Part shown: positions 20,666 to 21,831 of the stretch, piece after piece
Layout of the letters: each line of letters begins with the position of its first letter
Position numbering within the stretch: the stretch's first letter is position 1
From: a virus
Strand: one strand, 5' to 3'
Length of the DNA: 21,831 nucleotides
Virus record (IMG/VR): IMGVR_UViG_3300005253_000074
Location: 1 to 21,831 of that record
Notes under the pieces: model-generated
What the model saw: the letters and a program-made list of their open reading frames with translations, nothing else
The model's database searches: none
Told to the model about the DNA's origin: nothing
Position numbers and translations under genes: made by a program

Positions 20666-21831
20666 ATGACATTATGGAGTAGAGTTATGCAGGGACTTAG
20701 AGCATTTAGAGAAGAATTTGTTTCGGGAAGCGTATTTTCGGAGGATGAGTTTGCAGACCCGGAAGCCCGCAAGGTGCGATATGATGTTAATTGGGCTGCA
20801 TATGAAAATACTATTTACAGAAGTATCCATTCCTGGGCGCGCACTTACAAGACGAGGTATGCCCTCTATGAATACACCAGGAGCATTTACGGCCCCGCCC
20901 ATCGTCTCGGAGAATTTTGGAAGTCTCATCTTTGGGGTGGTCAGCTTGATGCTGAGGCGGGAGAGACTGGCGCCCTTCCTATTGTTACTGGCAATAAGGC
21001 TCTCCGCCCTGCCGTGGCCGACATTTGGAGATGGAGCAATTGGGCCACGAAAAAAGATACCGTATCCCTTCATGGTGCTATTTATGGGGATGTTATTCTG
21101 AGAGTTATTGACGATATTGCTCTTGGCAAGGTATATGTTGAGAGTGTCTTTCCAGGATTGGTAACGAGTCTCACCAAGGACCCTTTTGGGAATATCAAGG
21201 GCTACACCATCGAAGAAAATCGGCAATCTCCAAACAATAACAAGATGGTCGTATACAAGGAAACTGCGGAAAGAGATGGGCAGTCTGTTGTCTTTAAGAC
21301 CTATATGAACGACACTCCGTATCCCTGGAATGGAAAAGCATCGGTGTGGAGAGAGCCCTACGGGTTTGTGCCAATGGTCCACATTCAGCATAACGATGTT
21401 GGGTTGGAGTGGGGATGGTCAGAACTTCACCCCTCGCGTTCCAAGATGCATGAACTGGATGACCTCGCTTCACTGCTCTCGGATCAAATCAGGAAGTCAG
21501 TAAATGCAAAGTGGTTCTTTGCCGGGATTAAAGGCTCATCTCCAAATGTGACTATGGGAAGCGTACCAAAGACTACAGCCAGACCCGAACCTGGGAGAGA
21601 GGAGGAGATGGCCATTTACTCCCCGGACCCAAACTCAAAGGCTTTCCCCTTGGTTGCGCCTGTCGATATAGAGGGCGCCACCTTACACATATCTGAAATC
21701 CTCAAAGACCTGGAGAGAGATTATCCTGAGTTAAAGTTTGATGCCCTACGATCTCTTGGGGATATTTCGGGTCGGGCTCTGAGAATTGCACGTCAACCCG
21801 CAGAGACAAAAGTTCTCCAGAGGCGGGCAAA
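20666..21831 (+). CDS. Portal protein, N-terminal part (continues at 1-425)
   Basis: The ATG lies 3 nt after the terminase stop. The frame is open to the end of the window (388 complete codons) and, through the 121-bp repeat, continues in frame to the stop at 423-425, for a total of 489 aa. YGDVILRV (140-147) is a core strand of siphophage portals. The long helical stretch GWSELHPSRSKMHELDDLASLLSDQIRKS corresponds to the region before the portal stem, and the final acidic helices form the crown. Residue counts and position after the terminase agree with this call. In the window numbering the gene is split only because the circle is cut inside it. Confidence 0.85.
   Translation, partial: MTLWSRVMQGLRAFREEFVSGSVFSEDEFADPEARKVRYDVNWAAYENTIYRSIHSWARTYKTRYALYEYTRSIYGPAHRLGEFWKSHLWGGQLDAEAGETGALPIVTGNKALRPAVADIWRWSNWATKKDTVSLHGAIYGDVILRVIDDIALGKVYVESVFPGLVTSLTKDPFGNIKGYTIEENRQSPNNNKMVVYKETAERDGQSVVFKTYMNDTPYPWNGKASVWREPYGFVPMVHIQHNDVGLEWGWSELHPSRSKMHELDDLASLLSDQIRKSVNAKWFFAGIKGSSPNVTMGSVPKTTARPEPGREEEMAIYSPDPNSKAFPLVAPVDIEGATLHISEILKDLERDYPELKFDALRSLGDISGRALRIARQPAETKVLQRRA
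21711..21831. repeat. Terminal direct repeat, right copy
   Basis: This stretch is identical to bases 1-121; see the left copy. It lies inside the portal coding sequence and should be counted once. Confidence 0.95.

Overview
This window looks like the complete genome of a very small tailed bacterial virus of siphovirus type, probably one that can persist as a plasmid (a phage-plasmid). The first 121 bases are repeated exactly as the last 121, and the portal gene reads in frame across that join. The molecule is therefore best read as a circle of 21,710 bp cut inside the portal gene. A bacterial host is indicated by strong Shine-Dalgarno sites, sigma70-type promoters, intrinsic terminators and a tmRNA-like RNA. 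I cannot assign the host phylum.

There are two gene blocks, divergent from 6005-6222 and convergent at 422-425. The plus-strand block starts at a near-consensus promoter (6157-6185) and runs round the circle: scaffold, decoration protein, major capsid protein, a signal-anchored beta-rich protein, four head-tail connector and tail-completion genes, tail tube, G/GT tail chaperones joined by a -1 frameshift, tape measure, tail hub, receptor-binding or fibre genes, an unknown gene, small terminase, large terminase and portal. The portal stop codon overlaps the stop of the last minus-strand gene.

The minus-strand block (5983 down to 422) is plasmid-like. It starts at its own promoter (6025-6053) next to three 11-bp iteron-like repeats and an operator-like palindrome. 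It encodes a CopG-like ribbon-helix-helix protein, a putative replication protein with a cysteine cluster, five small proteins of unknown function, a dsRBD-like 56-aa protein, a four-TM protein with a coiled coil and a C-terminal HTH, another 80-aa unknown, and a membrane-anchored FtsK/HerA-type DNA translocase. This block sits between portal and scaffold, which are usually close neighbours in siphophages.

The most unusual content is RNA. (1) At 3647-3765 (minus) lies a 119-nt tmRNA-like gene with an alanine-type acceptor stem (G3-U pair), tmRNA 5' and 3' signatures, helix P2 and one pseudoknot. It has no PK2-PK4, and no stop codon in any frame after the pseudoknot. (2) Between the CopG-like and replication genes a plus-strand promoter and an intrinsic terminator define an antisense RNA of about 100 nt. 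This reproduces the cop / antisense RNA / rep layout of pMV158-family plasmids inside a phage. (3) A second, weaker plus-strand promoter-terminator pair faces the leader of a 65-aa gene.

I see no integrase, DNA polymerase, helicase, endolysin or holin.
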